A stretch of DNA of 64,000 nucleotides from Isoetes taiwanensis (Eukaryota; Streptophyta; Lycopodiopsida; Isoetales; Isoetaceae), in contig JAJEKV010000073.1 of assembly GCA_021234155.1 (NCBI GenBank), forward strand, positions 6,476,083-6,540,082, in the 5' to 3' direction. Under the pieces are notes generated by a model, which did no database searches, was not told the DNA's origin, and saw nothing but the letters and a program-made list of their open reading frames with translations. Within the stretch, counting starts at the first letter, position 1. Each line of letters starts with the position of its first letter. Positions 12,000 to 21,396 of the stretch are shown piece by piece. The translations under genes were made by a program, and so were the position numbers.

Positions 12000-13020
12000 A
12001 TCTGTTGCCTCCTTCACTGATAGAGGTCTTCGTAATTTTTGACGAGGATGAAGCATTAATTGTTACTAAGGGACAGCATCCCAAACAAGTTGGCCGAGCA
12101 AAAAGAGAAGGCAGACTTTATAAGTTTTGTGGTGTTCCAATATTGGAAGAGAGTAACATGATTGCTGCTGAAAATCAGAATATAATGAATAAGGAAGAGA
12201 AGGAGCAGATCTTATGGCACGAGAGACTTGGCCACCTCTCGCTCGACTGCATGGAGAAAATGAAAACAAAGAATATGGTGAGAGATTTACCTGCCTTGAA
12301 GTCTTTTGATTACTGTTGTGAAGCTTGTAAACTTGAAAGATGACGCCACTCCCTTTCCAAAGGGGAAGTCTATGCGCTACTAGAGTGTTACAGTTAGTAC
12401 ACTCAGATGTTTATGGACCCATGAAGGTACCAGCAATAGAGGAGCAAAATATTTCGTGACATTCATAGATGATTTCACAAGGAAGACATGGATTTATTTT
12501 ATTATAAAAGCAAAATCAGCAGTTTTGGAGAAGTTTAAAGAATTTCGAGAAATGGTGGAGAATATGACAGGGCATAAAATTCTGAATTTGGCGCATAGCT
12601 TATAATGGAGGAGAGTATACATCTAATGCATTCAATGAGTATCTTCGTAAGGCAGGTATAAAAGGCAGCTAACAGCTCCCTCATACCGCAGCAAAATGGT
12701 GTCGTGAGAACGCATGAACAGATCCATATGTAACTTGGCACGGAGTATGCTGAAAGGTAAGCCGCTTACCTCGAAGCTTTTGGGCAGCAGCAGTTCAAAC
12801 TGCAGTATACTTGATTAATAGAGCCAACAAAGGCATTAAATGGTATCACCCAGAGGAAGCATTTACAGGTTTTAAACCAACAGTAAAGCATTTGAAAGTT
12901 TTTGGATGTAAGGCATGCATGCATGCAATCTTAATTATAAATCTAAGTTTGATGATAGAGCCATACCTTGCATATTTGTTGGCTATAGTGAACAGAGTAA
13001 AGCTTATAGTTATGGGATCC
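12000..13020 (+). pseudogene. copia integrase, broken
   Basis: The GAG-pre-integrase zinc segment is well kept at about 12210-12345: LWHERLGH supplies the two His and CCEAC the two Cys. The core follows with FVTFIDDFTRKTWIYF (first catalytic Asp, about 12455-12505). At about 12595-12620 the segment reads AYNGGEY where the family has SDNGGEY, so the second catalytic Asp is replaced by Tyr. The third (Glu) region near 12700 is frameshifted. Further on, HPEEAFTGFKPTVKHLKVFGCKA (12854-12922) is the post-core segment. It is not a functional enzyme. Confidence 0.85.
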
Positions 13021-13481
13021 GATAAATAAGAAATTGATCATATCCCAGATGTCACTTTTGATGAGAAGAATGATGGATCTGCTGTTTTATCAGCCATGGA
13101 TCAAGGGGAGGATCCTTTTCCAACTTCCGAGGATGTTCTTGACAGTCTTCCGGATCAGCCGGATCAGCCGCAAACACCACAGGTGGATCAAATAAAAAAG
13201 CAAAGTTGTCACATTCAAAGATGAAACAGGTGAAGAGTTTTGGTATTATAACAAATCTCATGGATCAGCCAAGTACAAGTAGTGGAACGGATGCTCAAAA
13301 ATCAGGAACCAAACTCTAATTTAAAGTCTTCAGCTCCTTCGTGGTATTCTCCACCCTCACGCGAGCAAGACGAGACGGAAGAACAAGAGCATTGTAATTT
13401 TGCTCTTATGATGGAAATTTTGAATACTTCGCTTCTTCTTCATATGAAGAGGCTGCTAAATGCCAAGAATGGCTAAATGCA

Positions 13482-14258
13482 ATGAATGAAGAGTACAAAG
13501 CTCTTATGAGAAACCATACATGGGTGCTGGTTCCTAGACCACAAAATCAGCACGTAATAGGCTCAAAATGGGTCTACAGAATAAAATATAAGGCTGATGG
13601 CAGCATAGATAAGTATAAAGCAAGGCTGGTCGCGAAAGGTTACTCACAAAGGGAAGGAATTGACTACGAAGAAACATTTGCTCCTGTCGCGAAGATGGCA
13701 ACGGTGAGAACAATCATTGCCTTAGCTGCAAATCAGAATTGGCCATTGCATCAAATGAATGTAAAGAATGCGTTCTTACATGGCAACCTCGAGGAGAAGG
13801 TCTACATGGAGCAGCCATTAGGTTTCGAGGTGCCAGGTAAAGAAGCGTTTGTTTGCAAATTGGGAAAATCTTTGTATGGGTTGAAACAAGCACCTCGTGC
13901 TTGGTACAGCAGAATCCATGAGGTTCTTGTGCATAAAGGATTTAGGAGAAGTGACGCGGATCACTCTTTATATGTGAAGTTGAATGGTAGTGAAATTTTG
14001 ATAATCGTCATTTATGTTGACGACCTCATAATCACAGGTAATTCTGCTGCACAAATTTCAGAAGTGAAAGCAATGCTTGGAAGCGAATTTGAAATGTCTG
14101 ACTTAGGACTCTTGCATTATTTTCTTGGAATAGAGGTATGGCAGCATGATGCAGGGATTTTTCTTTCGCAAAGCAAGTATGCACATGAGATTTTAAAGAA
14201 ATTTCATATGGAAGGATGTAAGCCAAGCCATTGGGCACGCCGATTGAAGTCGGTTTGA
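13482..14258 (+). CDS. copia reverse transcriptase
   Basis: An uninterrupted 258-residue frame. Visible in order: W.LV..P....VIGSKWVYRIK, KARLVAKGYSQREGIDYEETFAPVA (about residues 46-70), the motif with the first catalytic Asp replaced by Asn (HQMNVKNAFLHGNLEE; the family has DVK.AFL), SLYGLKQAPRAWY, and the catalytic YVDD at 14013-14024. The C-terminal part, LGLLHYFLGIEV and QSKYAHEIL, is the usual thumb. The frame is lost just before 14258, where the RNase H frame takes over. D to N in the first RT catalytic motif would damage polymerase activity if real. Confidence 0.93.
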   Translation: MNEEYKALMRNHTWVLVPRPQNQHVIGSKWVYRIKYKADGSIDKYKARLVAKGYSQREGIDYEETFAPVAKMATVRTIIALAANQNWPLHQMNVKNAFLHGNLEEKVYMEQPLGFEVPGKEAFVCKLGKSLYGLKQAPRAWYSRIHEVLVHKGFRRSDADHSLYVKLNGSEILIIVIYVDDLIITGNSAAQISEVKAMLGSEFEMSDLGLLHYFLGIEVWQHDAGIFLSQSKYAHEILKKFHMEGCKPSHWARRLKSV

Positions 14259-15073
14259 AATTGTCAAAGTTTGACAAGGCAGAATACTTTGACAAGAATA
14301 TATATAGTCAGCTCGTTGGATCTCTGATATACTTGACAATCACGAGGCCTGACATTTCTTATGTTGTAGGAGTGTTGAGTAGGTTTATGTCTAAGCCTAC
14401 TGTAACTCATTGGATGGCTGCCAAACGGGTTCTAAGGTACCTTAAAGGTACACTGAATTATGGGCTGAATTATGACAAATTCAGCAACTTTTTGCTGCAG
14501 GGATATTGTGATGCTGATCATGCAGGATGTGTGGATGATAGGAGATCTGTAGGAGCTTATGTATTCAGTTTTGGATCAGCTGCGGTAAGTTGGTTGAGCA
14601 AGAAACAAGATACAGTGTCTATAAGCTCAACGGAGGCTGAATATAAGGCTTGTTCTGCAGCAGCTTGTGAAGTCATATGGTTTGGTAAGCTGCTAGCAAA
14701 CTTGGGATTTGGTCAACAAGAATCAGTAAAAATCTACTGTGATAACATGAGCAGTATCTATTTGACTAAAAATCCAGTATTTCACAGCAGAACGAAACAT
14801 ATTGCCACTCATTATCATTTTATACGGGAAGCAGTTGAAAATGGTATTGCTGATCTAGTTCATTGCAGAACAGATCAACAAGTAGCTGATATTTTGACAA
14901 AAGGACTTTCCAGAACAAAGTTCGAGGATCTCAGGCAACGTCTTGGAGTGGTCTCATCATCGACCTTTCTGAAAGCCTGCCTGCAGCATCATGACGGCAT
15001 TTGCACATTAAGGGGAGGATTTGTTAGCATGTTAATTAATGGTGCAAATGTATCATGTACGTATTGTACATAG
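14231..15073 (+). CDS. copia RNase H and C-terminus
   Basis: A 280-residue frame overlapping the RT frame by 28 nt, so a one- or two-base indel separates two halves of one polyprotein. Seen: GTPIEVGLKLSK, RPDISYVVGVLSRFM, AAKRVLRYLKGT, then the RNase H motifs GYCDADHAGC, SISSTEAEYKA, YCDNMSSIYL and the H.RTKHI segment, and the tail QVADILTKGLSRTKFEDLR. All four acidic RNase H positions appear present. The frame runs past the true end of pol into the 3' LTR. Confidence 0.93.
   Translation: MGTPIEVGLKLSKFDKAEYFDKNIYSQLVGSLIYLTITRPDISYVVGVLSRFMSKPTVTHWMAAKRVLRYLKGTLNYGLNYDKFSNFLLQGYCDADHAGCVDDRRSVGAYVFSFGSAAVSWLSKKQDTVSISSTEAEYKACSAAACEVIWFGKLLANLGFGQQESVKIYCDNMSSIYLTKNPVFHSRTKHIATHYHFIREAVENGIADLVHCRTDQQVADILTKGLSRTKFEDLRQRLGVVSSSTFLKACLQHHDGICTLRGGFVSMLINGANVSCTYCT
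15008..15021 (+). promoter_or_regulatory. Polypurine tract
   Basis: TTAAGGGGAGGATT directly before the 3' LTR start at 15022, the plus-strand priming site. Confidence 0.88.
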
Positions 15074-15240
15074 TATAAAAAGTAGTCTATGTAGGAGTTG
15101 ACGTGTGGCATTTAGGATGGATAAACTTTCCATTTTTGGCCCTGCAGAAAGGTTTTTGGTATTTGGACGTCCTTGAATAATATAACTTTTGGTCGGTGCT
15201 GTCATCTGCGTCTCTTCTTCTCTCCTCCACTAAACTAACA
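15022..15240 (+). repeat. 3' LTR of the copia element
   Basis: Starts TGTTAGCATG and ends ACTAACA; the partner of 10057-10278. The ACATG target duplication follows at 15241-15245. Confidence 0.95.
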
Positions 15241-15430
15241 ACATGGGTCGAATGGTCAAACAGTCAAATTTCACATGACCATAGACCAGTGAAATAAAGG
15301 CCACTACATAGTCTTTAATGACTGCCATGTAGGCAGTCTTCATGTCTATAGTATGCAACAGTATGCAACAGAAATGCAAGTTCCTTTCATTCTTTCCTCC
15401 TAGTCAACAACTATATGCATCACTAGTGCT

Positions 15431-15890
15431 GAGTGGGAGAATGTTTTGTCTTCTAATTGGAGCAAAGTGTGGTGCTGTTCAGCAACCAGTGTTATTCTCA
15501 TGATGACTAGCCATGATCATAATAATGCAGGGAATAGAGGATGAATATTAATCTGCTGATCAAGCGAGACACGCGACACATGGGTAAAGAATGTTGTGGG
15601 TGCTAAATGTCTTTAAAACCAAGCGCCATTTTGCTGGTATATTTACAAAGTGTAACATCCAGCTTGTTGCAAAAGGTGTGCTCATAGAGGAGGACGACTT
15701 TGAGGTCTTTGCCCCTGTTGCATACATGTCCACTCTTCTCGCTGTAATTGCATGTTTTTCACGAAGGGCTGAGAAGAAATGGATCTCCTGTCTTTCTCAA
15801 TTTGGGGCTTGAAAGAAAAAGTTCATATGCACCAGCCTTCTGGTTCTGAGGTCAAGGGTAAGGAAAATCTCTCTGCAGGTTGAAGAGAAG
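15431..15890 (+). mobile_element. Old copia fragments (PPT-like site and RT piece)
   Basis: At 15431-15441 GAGTGGGAGAA followed by TGTTTT resembles a plant copia polypurine tract plus LTR start. From about 15588 a frame reads WVLNVFKTKR, IQLVAKGVLIEEDDFEVFAPVAYMS and, after a frame change, KVHMHQPSGSEVKGKENL. These match the copia RT segments W.YK.K, ARLVAKG..Q..G.D..ETFAPVA and VYM.QP.GFE. The order relative to the remnant upstream of the young element is not collinear, so a second element or a rearrangement is involved. Confidence 0.7.
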
Positions 15891-16460
15891 TTCAAATGAC
15901 ACCTAGATGTATTGACAATATATCACATCACGTAGCTCACAAGGTTTGCTCAAAGATATCTGGTTTCTTTAACGAGTTTTCCATTCTGAATGGGGTGTAT
16001 CAATGTATATTTTGTTTACCCAGCTTAGTGATAACTTTTAAATCAACTTCCAAGTTTTTGTTGATTTTACTTTTAATCAACTTCCTCGCTATAAGCATTC
16101 CTTCTTTCATTGATCATCCAACTCTACTGCTATTTGGACATTGAATTGGAACGTGTGTTTGGCCTTGCAATGATCCAACTCCACTGCTATTTTACAGGCA
16201 ACACCAAAGGACAAAAGGCAACACTGGTTATTCATGGTCGCGCTTGATGAGGTCTACTTTTATATTTTCATAAATGGTTGGATGTCTTAAAGGATCATGG
16301 TTGCAAGTTTAGGAAAATATATAGAGGACATGTACTTCTGGCTAATGTGAATGCTCTGTTTATGCATTGTTTTGTGCATCCTTAATAGATACTTCATGTC
16401 GCTCTTAATTGTTCTCTAATATTCAAGTTTACACAAACATATCTTCTCTTGATAGGTGGT
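15891..16460. other. Unassigned stretch
   Basis: Only short frames. TCAACTTCC words repeat near 16041-16085. No element end or gene is recognised. Confidence 0.35.
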
Positions 16461-16461
16461 T

Positions 16462-17772
16462 GCTGGTGTTATGGACAAGCTTCAGCTCAAAATTCCTCCT
16501 TTTGTTCAAGATTGAGCCAGTGCTTGTTAGCTGCTCATTTAATTGGACCTCGTAAGATGTCTTCTTGAAAATATATATTACTGACATTAGAATGCTTGCA
16601 TGCAGTGGTTTAAATCTTCCGTGAGTTATATGCTGCAAGGTTCATTATAATATTTTTTCATTGATTTACAGGCAAAAAAAATGTAAAATGGGTTTTACGA
16701 GTTGCAAGCATACATGGTCAGAAAGCGCCATTACATTTTCTCAAGTCTCTGGAAGTAAGCGGACATTGATACTGGCTCTATAGTGAAAATAAATTGTTGG
16801 TTTCAGTTTGTCTTGTGGATCTTTTTTTAATGTTTCTTCTTACAGTTAAGTTGGTTTGCATATAGGTGATATATCCTGGGAGACCAGAAATGAAGCAAGG
16901 GTTGCTGACAGGACAGCCTTACATTATAAGAAGGTAGGGGTAACATGTTATATTAATGGATATTTTTCCTTTCATTTGTTTGAAAAGTTATGTGGATATG
17001 ATGTTAGGGAAACCATGAAGATCAAGTCACTTGATGTTTTGCTGAAACTTCATATGGCTGATGGATGCATGTGCTCAATTGTTGAAATTCTTCATCGGAT
17101 CAATTTTGAGGTACTTATCTAAAAGTTCACTTTGGGAACAGCTCTACATTTTGAGCTCTTATTAGTAACATGGTCGTCAATGTTTTTTGGCATGACTCAT
17201 ACATAAAGTTTGCTTTTGGGTTCTATACTACGAATACATATTATGTTTATTTGGCCAAGTGGCGAAGGATATATGAAGACATAGTCTGTAACGTGTAGAG
17301 TTTATAGTTCTTTGTAGTTGCAACCGATTCTGAAAATTAATGTCTACAATGTCTGAAGGTAGCACCTGGGAAGGCATCTGAACTGGAAGTTGATGGTTCG
17401 GTTGAGAAACTGGCATTACAAGCAGCTGAGGATGAAAGTTGTGGGCTGGTTGCTCCTGTTGACAAGAAGGGGGTATCTGGAGGCCATGGTGTAGCTATCG
17501 AGTATGCTATTGTAACGGGAGTAATGAGGCATGCAGTTTCAGTTGGTAGTGTATCTGTTAAAGCAATACCTAGTTCCAGATGGGGACAAGAGCCGCCTAA
17601 ACCTATGGAGCTGAAAGGCATCTCATCTTTTGAGGAAAACGTGAGTGCACTCGGAACAGTCTATGAAACAGTGCACATTGATGAAACATCCACTGTTGGA
17701 TCTGTTGGAGATTTGGAAGATGGTGCTGGCACAAAAAGAGCAAGAACCGTTGGACAGTTCCACTTGAAGTAA
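16462..17772 (+). pseudogene. Unrecognised spliced gene or gene fragment
   Basis: The pattern looks like exons. A frame (VVAGVMDKLQLKIPPFVQD) begins near 16455. A possible exon ends at a GTAAGC donor near 16753. The next (about 16865-16935) follows a TATAG acceptor and ends at AAG|GTAGGG. A third (16985-17110, with VRETMKIKSLDVLLKLHMADG and CSIVEILHRINFE) ends at GAG|GTACTT. The last (17359-17772) follows GAAG and gives about 137 residues ending in a stop after TKRARTVGQFHLK. I do not recognise the protein. It has no obvious transmembrane segment and ends in a short basic patch. An in-frame stop at the end of the first piece suggests decay or a wrong exon call. Confidence 0.4.
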
Positions 17773-17789
17773 AACCTGATTTAAAACGC

Positions 17790-18177
17790 ATAAATGAGAC
17801 GTGTAAATAGATTGACTGGAGGGTCTGTAAGTTTCATACCAAGACGTTCTAGCAGTTTCTCAAGTCCACACAAATCTGCAAGAATGTAAAATGAAATTAT
17901 CATGATAACTACAATGTGTGTAATTTCTGAAACTATGTTCATTGAGCTGTAAATATAGGGGTTGCTGCACATAACGCCTGCAAGTGAGGGCTTTGAGTTG
18001 TGGTTGGTAGCAATGGTGCAATTTATAATGTGCAAATTCTAGATGCTTATTTAACTTTAGAAATTTGGTTCAATCTCAACACTAAGTTGTATCACAATTA
18101 GAGTACAAGAAAGTTATTAAGTGCAGCCTTCTTGGTCCCTTTGTGTTTGGGGGAGTGAGTTGATAAAGAGTACTCGA
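17790..18177. other. Unassigned stretch after the gene fragment
   Basis: Possible 3' flank of the preceding gene fragment. No coding frame or element end is recognised. Confidence 0.3.
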
Positions 18178-18322
18178 GATTTTCCTGTATTCTTTAACAT
18201 TCTTTTAGATTCCTTAAGATTATGTGAAGATCTTTAGATTCTCCATGATTACTTGAAGACTATCGAGATTCTTAGATCCTCCCTTGAGATTCTTTAATAT
18301 TCTCTGGGATTCTATAAATCTG
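18178..18322. repeat. Degenerate AGATTCTT tandem words
   Basis: The word GAGATTCTT or AGATTC.TTAA recurs about ten times with irregular spacing. It looks like a decayed short-period repeat. Confidence 0.5.
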
Positions 18323-18504
18323 ATAGCACAGATCCCATCGGTGCCAAACTATTGATTATTGGAAAGCTTTTCGATGAGAGGAACTTGGTGGTGTTGGTGG
18401 CAAATTTAATGCACTACCACCTCATCACCTCCTAATAATTGTATTTCATTACTTGCAAGAAGTTCAAGGGCTAGGATATTAGTTTCCTCTTCAATCCAAT
18501 GGTC

Positions 18505-18602
18505 AATATTAGCTGCACAAATCAATATTGGCTGCACAAATCCATCTCATATGAATATTAGCTGCACAAATCAATATTGGCTGCACAAATCCTTCTCATA
18601 TG
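18505..18602. repeat. 49-bp tandem duplication
   Basis: Two copies (18505-18553, 18554-18602) of a unit that itself contains two AATATT(A/G)GCTGCACAAATC subunits, ending in CTCATATG. Nearly identical, so recent or conserved. Confidence 0.85.
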
Positions 18603-18769
18603 TAAACATATTGCCTTTTCTATTGGCATCACATGAGGTGGCATGCATTAATTGCCAACATTAATGGAAAAAGGGCATTTCCCTAACTTTACTAAAAAAA
18701 TTATGGTAGGGATTTTTTTTCTACTTTTGATTAGCACTCAAGAATGTTGAAAGTATAACTATTTTTTAT

Positions 18770-19248
18770 GTCTAGGGGAGGGTGCACTTCTTCCACCCAC
18801 TCCCCCTTCAATGGCCCAGTTTTTGCCCTTTAATAGCCTACTTTTTCCCCTTTAATTGCTTGCTTGTTATCCTTTAATAGTCCACCTTTGCCCTTTAATA
18901 GCCCACCTTAAGAACTATTGGAAATTGATATAGATGCATGGTCTATTGTTGGGCGCTTGTGGGCCAATGAAGGTCAAGTGTGAGCACCTGGTGGTCCATT
19001 GGATGGATTTTGGTAGCCCATTGAAGGGCACTTGGTGGTCTATTGGGATTAAAATAAGCATACAACTTAAAATCTTCATAGCAATCTTTCAATTTGTCGA
19101 AATGGCTCATGTTTAGTATCAATTGGAAGCTAAACTTTGAGAATTCATTATTTTATAGCAATATAGGAGATTCAAAAAAAAAAAAACCCCATCGTAATAA
19201 AGTCTTTTTTTCCTTAAGTGGGCGCTTTGTGGGCACCCTCCCCTAGTG
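18770..19248. mobile_element. Small inverted-repeat element, CACTA-like termini
   Basis: CTAGGGGAGGGTGC at 18772-18785 recurs as its exact reverse complement at 19233-19246. Read inward from the right end the terminus is CACTAGGGGAGG, i.e. a CACTA start; the left end reads TGTCTAGGGG. The interior has tandem CCCTTTAATAGCCCACC-type units (18805-18910) and two GGGCACTTGGTGG units (18969-19040). There is no transposase. The 3-bp target duplication expected for CACTA elements is not clear, so the class is tentative. Confidence 0.55.
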
Positions 19249-19473
19249 ATAGTCACTATACATATTATTTGTACAAGAAATTTTCGCAGCAGAGTGGCCT
19301 TGGTCAGCAAGTAAAAGCTAAAACGAAAGTTACAATGAACATGGAAGTGAGGAAGCCTTTTAGGGATATTGGCCTCAAGGGACTACATGATCCACTATGG
19401 GGTGAAAGTATCTTTTAGCTTAGAGAATTTTACTCAAAGGACGATGATCTAAGATACTTTTTCCCAAGTATAG

Positions 19474-19730
19474 GCAGTTCTTGTGAATGCATTAAGACCA
19501 AGGCACCAATGTTCTTGTGCTCTCTTGATTTGTTATGTTGCATTAGGTTGGGGTCATATTTGTACTAGGTAATTCTTGTAGAGAGGGGCTAGTTGAGGTG
19601 GAGTTGCCAGACGTAAAAAGTTATGGCGGAGCCACATGTGATGCCAAGTCTGGTAGTGTTGCCAAAACTTTTAAGGATTGAATCACAAGAACATTGGAGT
19701 CTTGGTCTGATGCATTCACAAGCACTGCCT
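19474..19730. repeat. Foldback (inverted repeat) element
   Basis: The left arm at 19474-19519 (CAGTTCTTGTGAATGCAT, then GACCAAG, then CAATGTTCTTGTG) is matched by the reverse complement of 19684-19730 at roughly 85-90% by eye. Weaker complementarity extends outward and into the loop. The RNA would form a long imperfect hairpin of the MITE or MIRNA-like kind. No coding content. Confidence 0.65.
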
Positions 19731-19769
19731 CCCAAGGAATATATGCAAAGACACTAACCAAGTATAATG

Positions 19770-21050
19770 TCATGTTTTGGCTCGACAGCATCGCGATATT
19801 TTCCATCTTGTCATTCCACCTAATAATAATGGTAGAAAAAGGTGTAATTTGAGACAAACATGCATTACATTGTGGTAACATGAGCACTTAAAAAGAGGGG
19901 AGTCCAACATTGTGGCAACCGAAGCAATGAAAGCTGATGTTGTGGTTTCAGGTATTATGGACAACATATTATGGGTTCGACTACTATAGGGTTTCTTTTT
20001 TTAACACAAATCCTCCACAACCAGGCCTTTTGGGTGATTTTGCACTTGTTTTTCCAGCGAATATTCATTATATTTTCGCATGCACATTATCCTATGCAAA
20101 CAATTTGGACATGAAATCCAATTCGTGCCATGAGATATCGTACCTTTTACTTACTATCTCATATTGCATTGTTCAATTTGAAAAATCTTGTATTTTACAA
20201 GTTAATTTGTTAGATTTGAATTCTTAGAGCTCTAGTGCAAGTATACCCCCTTCCTCGATGTGATTGTTAGAGCACGCCCGACGATTTGTTTTTTCTCAAG
20301 CAATGAATTATTTTCTCCTCAAGCAATCTTCGATGTGTAAGCTTTTACATTATTACATGGTGTGTGCATGTATTTTGCATTAGTGTAAGAACATGTTTCT
20401 ACATACCACAAACTATTTCAAGCATAATTAGGACCTTTGTCTATGCCATTGCAGGAAAAGCTAATTCATCAATTCTTTCTTACTATCATGATAGGCAATG
20501 TTTTTATAGTAAATATAATCTCTAATCAACTCAATATAGGTGTGGTCTTTTTTTTTTGCCATGCTTCAACGAGGGAATGACAAAAAGCTTATTAGAAGTG
20601 GATATCGGTGAGTTAGATGAGCCAATTGTGATAAGTCTTTGAGACATCTATATGAAAACACTTGATGTGGCTTTTATTTTCGATGTAGTTTTTAATGTAG
20701 CTTTAGTTTTACATGACTTGCACTTTGCAATGATGGTGGCCACATATTCTCAACAAGACCCAAAGGAGTTCTTGCCTTCCTCGAAGAAATGGAAGATATG
20801 TCACTCCTAATGATGAAGTATACAATAGATTGCAGGTTGAAGACGTTTCAAAATGCACCTAAGCATCTTGCTCTACACCGAGACTTGTACTTTTCAGAGT
20901 GCTTGCAACTTAGAATGAAATCACACTACTATATAAACTAAGAGAAGTATATAATCGTCCTGAGGGAGGGATTTCAATTTCGGATGGATTTTTTTTTATG
21001 TCTACAAGATGGGAGAATCTTTTTGTAAAAAAAAAAGATCTTGACTTTTG
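19770..21050. other. Unassigned stretch
   Basis: No supported frame, element end or tandem array. Short T runs only. Confidence 0.3.
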
Positions 21051-21058
21051 GCATAAAT

Positions 21059-21338
21059 GGAAGTTCATTTGGTGATGTGGCAAGGTTATGGGATGATGTG
21101 GCAAGTGGGTGATGATGACATGGCACAATGGGATGATGAGGTGGCAAGCAATGTGACAAAAGAACATTTTTCTAGTCAAAAGTTTTTGTTATGTGGTGAT
21201 GAGGTGGATGACACATGTTATGGTGAGGTTGATGTACTTGGGTAATGATGTAGATGACTAGATATGACATTTGGTACTTTGATGATGAAGTGGATGTTTT
21301 GATATCTTATTTGGCATTTTGAAGATGTTGTGGATGAT
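21059..21338. repeat. Degenerate GATGATGTGGCA repeat
   Basis: Words of the type GATGATGTGGCAAG, GATGACATGGCAC, GATGAGGTGGATGACA and GATTTGGCAT recur through about 280 bp just left of the LINE insertion. This repeat supplies part of the LINE target sequence. Confidence 0.6.
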
Positions 21339-21352
21339 TTGGCATAATATTT
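21339..21352. repeat. LINE target site duplication, left copy
   Basis: TTGGCATAATATTT, repeated exactly at 26960-26973. It abuts a T run (poly(A) on the element strand). Confidence 0.9.
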
Positions 21353-21396
21353 TTTTTTGAAGAACGTGTTTTACTTCATATTATACACTCAAAATA

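Larger units (their letters stand above)
10057..15240 (+). mobile_element. Near-complete Ty1/copia LTR retrotransposon
   Basis: A 5184-bp element with all landmarks: 222-bp and 219-bp LTRs bounded TGTTAG...CTAACA, an initiator-Met primer site, gag, protease, integrase, RT and RNase H in the copia order, a polypurine tract and a perfect 5-bp target duplication. RT and RNase H frames are long and intact. Gag, protease and integrase are broken by frameshifts and stops, and the second integrase catalytic Asp appears changed. It is therefore probably non-autonomous now. It sits inside an older copia remnant. Confidence 0.95.
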
